DNA of 5,921 nt, taken from positions 1 to 5,921 of the forward strand of contig CAOMRW010000042.1 in NCBI GenBank assembly GCA_948485625.1, written 5' to 3'. Position 1 is the first letter of the stretch. Every line of letters starts with the position of its first letter. The notes under the pieces were generated by a model. It saw only the letters and a program-made list of their open reading frames with translations. It had not been told where the DNA came from and ran no database searches. This DNA comes from an uncultured Clostridia bacterium. Its GTDB lineage: Bacteria; Bacillota; Clostridia; TANB77; CAG-508. The position numbers and the translations under genes were made by a program. Below are positions 4,849-5,921 of the stretch, piece after piece.

Positions 4849-5921
4849 TTAAGTATTTTCTATAATATCCTCTTGTAATAATTCTTTTGTTAATTCTTCC
4901 TTAACTATCTTCTGAGAAAACTCATCTTCTTGCTTTTTGTTAGAGTCTTCCACTGTTTCTGGCTCTGTTTCTGTTAAAGTTATATTTTCTGTTGCTGATG
5001 GTTTCTCGTTTTCTGTTAATGTTGTAGATTTAGTTTCTTCATTAACTTCAGTATTTTGCTCATTTTTGCTGTTTAAATCATTTTCTATTGTTTCTTCTTG
5101 TTTAGATTCTTTTTGATCTACTGGCTGTGTAGGATTTTCAACTTCAGTAACAGTTGGCTGTTCATTTTCTTTAACTATTGTGAAATTGTTCATGTCTTCT
5201 TGCATAGTGTCAATTAAGGTAGTTTGTTCTATTTCAGTTGGTGCAATTTCTTCTTTGCTAGTAAAGTATCCTGGTGTTTCTTCTGCATCTATTCTTGCAT
5301 ATTCTTTATTTTTATGAGAAGAATTATAAGTTGTACCATTACCACCTATTAGCTTTGAACATCCACTAAACATTTCTATTGAGTTTTCTACTTGATTTGT
5401 TACAAAATTATCACTAGCATAAATTGTTGTTAAGTTACTACATCCATTAAACATATAACTCATATTTGTTACATTACTTGTATCAAAGTCGCTTACATCT
5501 AGTGTTGTTAAGTTACTACATACATTAAACATATAACTCATATCTGTTACATTACTTGTATCAAATCCACTTACTTCTAGTGTTGTTAAGCTACTACATC
5601 CAGTAAACATACTAATCATACTTGTTACATTACTTGTATCAAATCCACTTACATCTAATGTTGTTAAGTTATTACATCCACTAAACATACTAATCATATT
5701 TTTTACATTACTTGTGTCAAATCCACTTACATCTAATGTTGTTAAGTTATTACATCCACTAAACATCCCTCTCATATTTTTTACATTACTTGTATCAAAT
5801 CCATTTACATCTAGTGTTGTTAGATTGCTACATCCACTAAACATAGAACTCATATTTGTTACATTGCTTGTATCAAATCCACTTACATCTAGTGTTGTTA
5901 GATTGCTACATCCACTAAACA
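4849..5921 (-). CDS. BspA-like leucine-rich-repeat (DUF285) surface protein, 5' end outside window
   Basis: This is the C-terminal part of a surface protein of the BspA/DUF285 type (the 26-residue repeat family), which usually mediates adhesion or host contact. The frame stays open through 5921: the codons before the Met at 5853 encode another full repeat (FSGCSNLTTLDVSGFDTSNV), so that Met is internal and the true start lies outside the window. Numbered from that Met, residues 1-130 are five regular repeats of the pattern MxxMFxGCxxLTTLDVSGFDTSNV. Residues 131-158 are a degenerate sixth repeat. Residues 159-200 are the usual closing cap (FSGCSKL, then GTTYNSS, YARID and PGYFTS). Residues 201-334 are a low-complexity tail rich in Glu, Thr, Asn and Gln. 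There is no LPxTG motif, no C-terminal membrane segment and no other anchor I recognise, so attachment, if any, must come from the unseen N-terminus. It ends in TAA ahead of a hairpin terminator and is probably a separate transcript from the genes to the left. The family call is firm; ligand and role are unknown. Confidence 0.92.
   Translation of the reverse strand, partial: FSGCSNLTTLDVSGFDTSNVTNMSSMFSGCSNLTTLDVNGFDTSNVKNMRGMFSGCNNLTTLDVSGFDTSNVKNMISMFSGCNNLTTLDVSGFDTSNVTSMISMFTGCSSLTTLEVSGFDTSNVTDMSYMFNVCSNLTTLDVSDFDTSNVTNMSYMFNGCSNLTTIYASDNFVTNQVENSIEMFSGCSKLIGGNGTTYNSSHKNKEYARIDAEETPGYFTSKEEIAPTEIEQTTLIDTMQEDMNNFTIVKENEQPTVTEVENPTQPVDQKESKQEETIENDLNSKNEQNTEVNEETKSTTLTENEKPSATENITLTETEPETVEDSNKKQEDEFSQKIVKEELTKELLQEDIIENT
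5386..5921 (-). repeat. Tandem 78-bp coding repeats (26-residue LRR units)
   Basis: In-frame tandem units start at the Met codons ending at 5853, 5775, 5697, 5619, 5541 and 5463, exactly 78 bases apart. A further unit is cut by the window edge. The units beginning at 5775 and 5697 share a long identical DNA block across the conserved LRR core, including silent positions, which suggests recent duplication. The unit at 5463 has diverged at its C-terminal half and marks the end of the array. The period, the uninterrupted reading frame and the conserved Cys, Leu, Asp and Phe positions show a protein repeat. It is not a CRISPR array: there are no unrelated spacers. Confidence 0.95.

Noticed and set aside
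5851..5853. ATG at 5853 as the start of the surface protein
   Set aside because: The frame continues upstream to the window edge with another perfect repeat, and no ribosome site precedes this Met. It is the first residue of an internal repeat.
5386..5921. Regular direct repeats suggestive of CRISPR
   Set aside because: The 78-bp period is continuous, in frame and encodes DUF285 units with no variable spacers.
4849..5921. Mycoplasma origin suggested by DUF285 repeats and low GC
   Set aside because: Tryptophans in the neighbouring genes are TGG and no in-frame TGA is used. The MBOAT-DHHW pair also fits Clostridia better.

Overview
The window is strongly AT-rich chromosomal DNA, most likely from a low-GC Firmicute of the gut Clostridia type. 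All five genes lie on the minus strand, so transcription runs from right to left. Every tryptophan I checked is TGG and no gene carries an in-frame TGA. This argues for the standard bacterial code and against a mollicute, even though the surface protein at the right end belongs to a repeat family also common in mycoplasmas. Shine-Dalgarno sequences (GGAGG, AAAGGAG, GAGGTGA) are of ordinary Firmicute type.

Layout, in the direction of transcription: (1) 5921-4849 is the C-terminal part of a BspA-like leucine-rich-repeat (DUF285) surface protein. It is open at the window edge and is followed by a hairpin terminator at about 4800-4831. (2) 4677-4102 encodes a small membrane-anchored extracytoplasmic protein resembling DUF4358. 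(3) 4025-2634 encodes an AlgI/DltB-type MBOAT O-acyltransferase. (4) 2621-1539, only 12 nt further on, encodes a DHHW/AlgJ-like SGNH-type protein. A hairpin at 1374-1409 probably ends this unit. (5) 1229-375 encodes an unrecognised 284-residue protein with a papain-like Cys/His arrangement, preceded by a very good ribosome binding site. The leftmost 374 bases contain no gene.

Genes 2-4 form a recognisable functional set. The MBOAT protein is expected to move acyl (usually acetyl) groups across the membrane. The DHHW protein is expected to transfer them to, or remove them from, an extracellular glycan. The DUF4358-like protein is a frequent but uncharacterised companion of such pairs in Clostridia. 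The target glycan cannot be read from this window, since no glycosyltransferases or polymerases are present. A two-part inverted repeat lies between genes 2 and 3 and may adjust expression or mRNA stability inside the unit.

Points for a second look: the cysteine-protease-like orphan; the nearly identical 78-bp units and anchorless acidic tail of the surface protein; the intercistronic hairpin; and three copies of a TTTTGTGTAAA-type motif that resemble decayed IS256-family ends, two of them facing each other in the left gene-free region. I did not find a clearly new multi-gene system. The orphan protein is the best candidate for undescribed biology.
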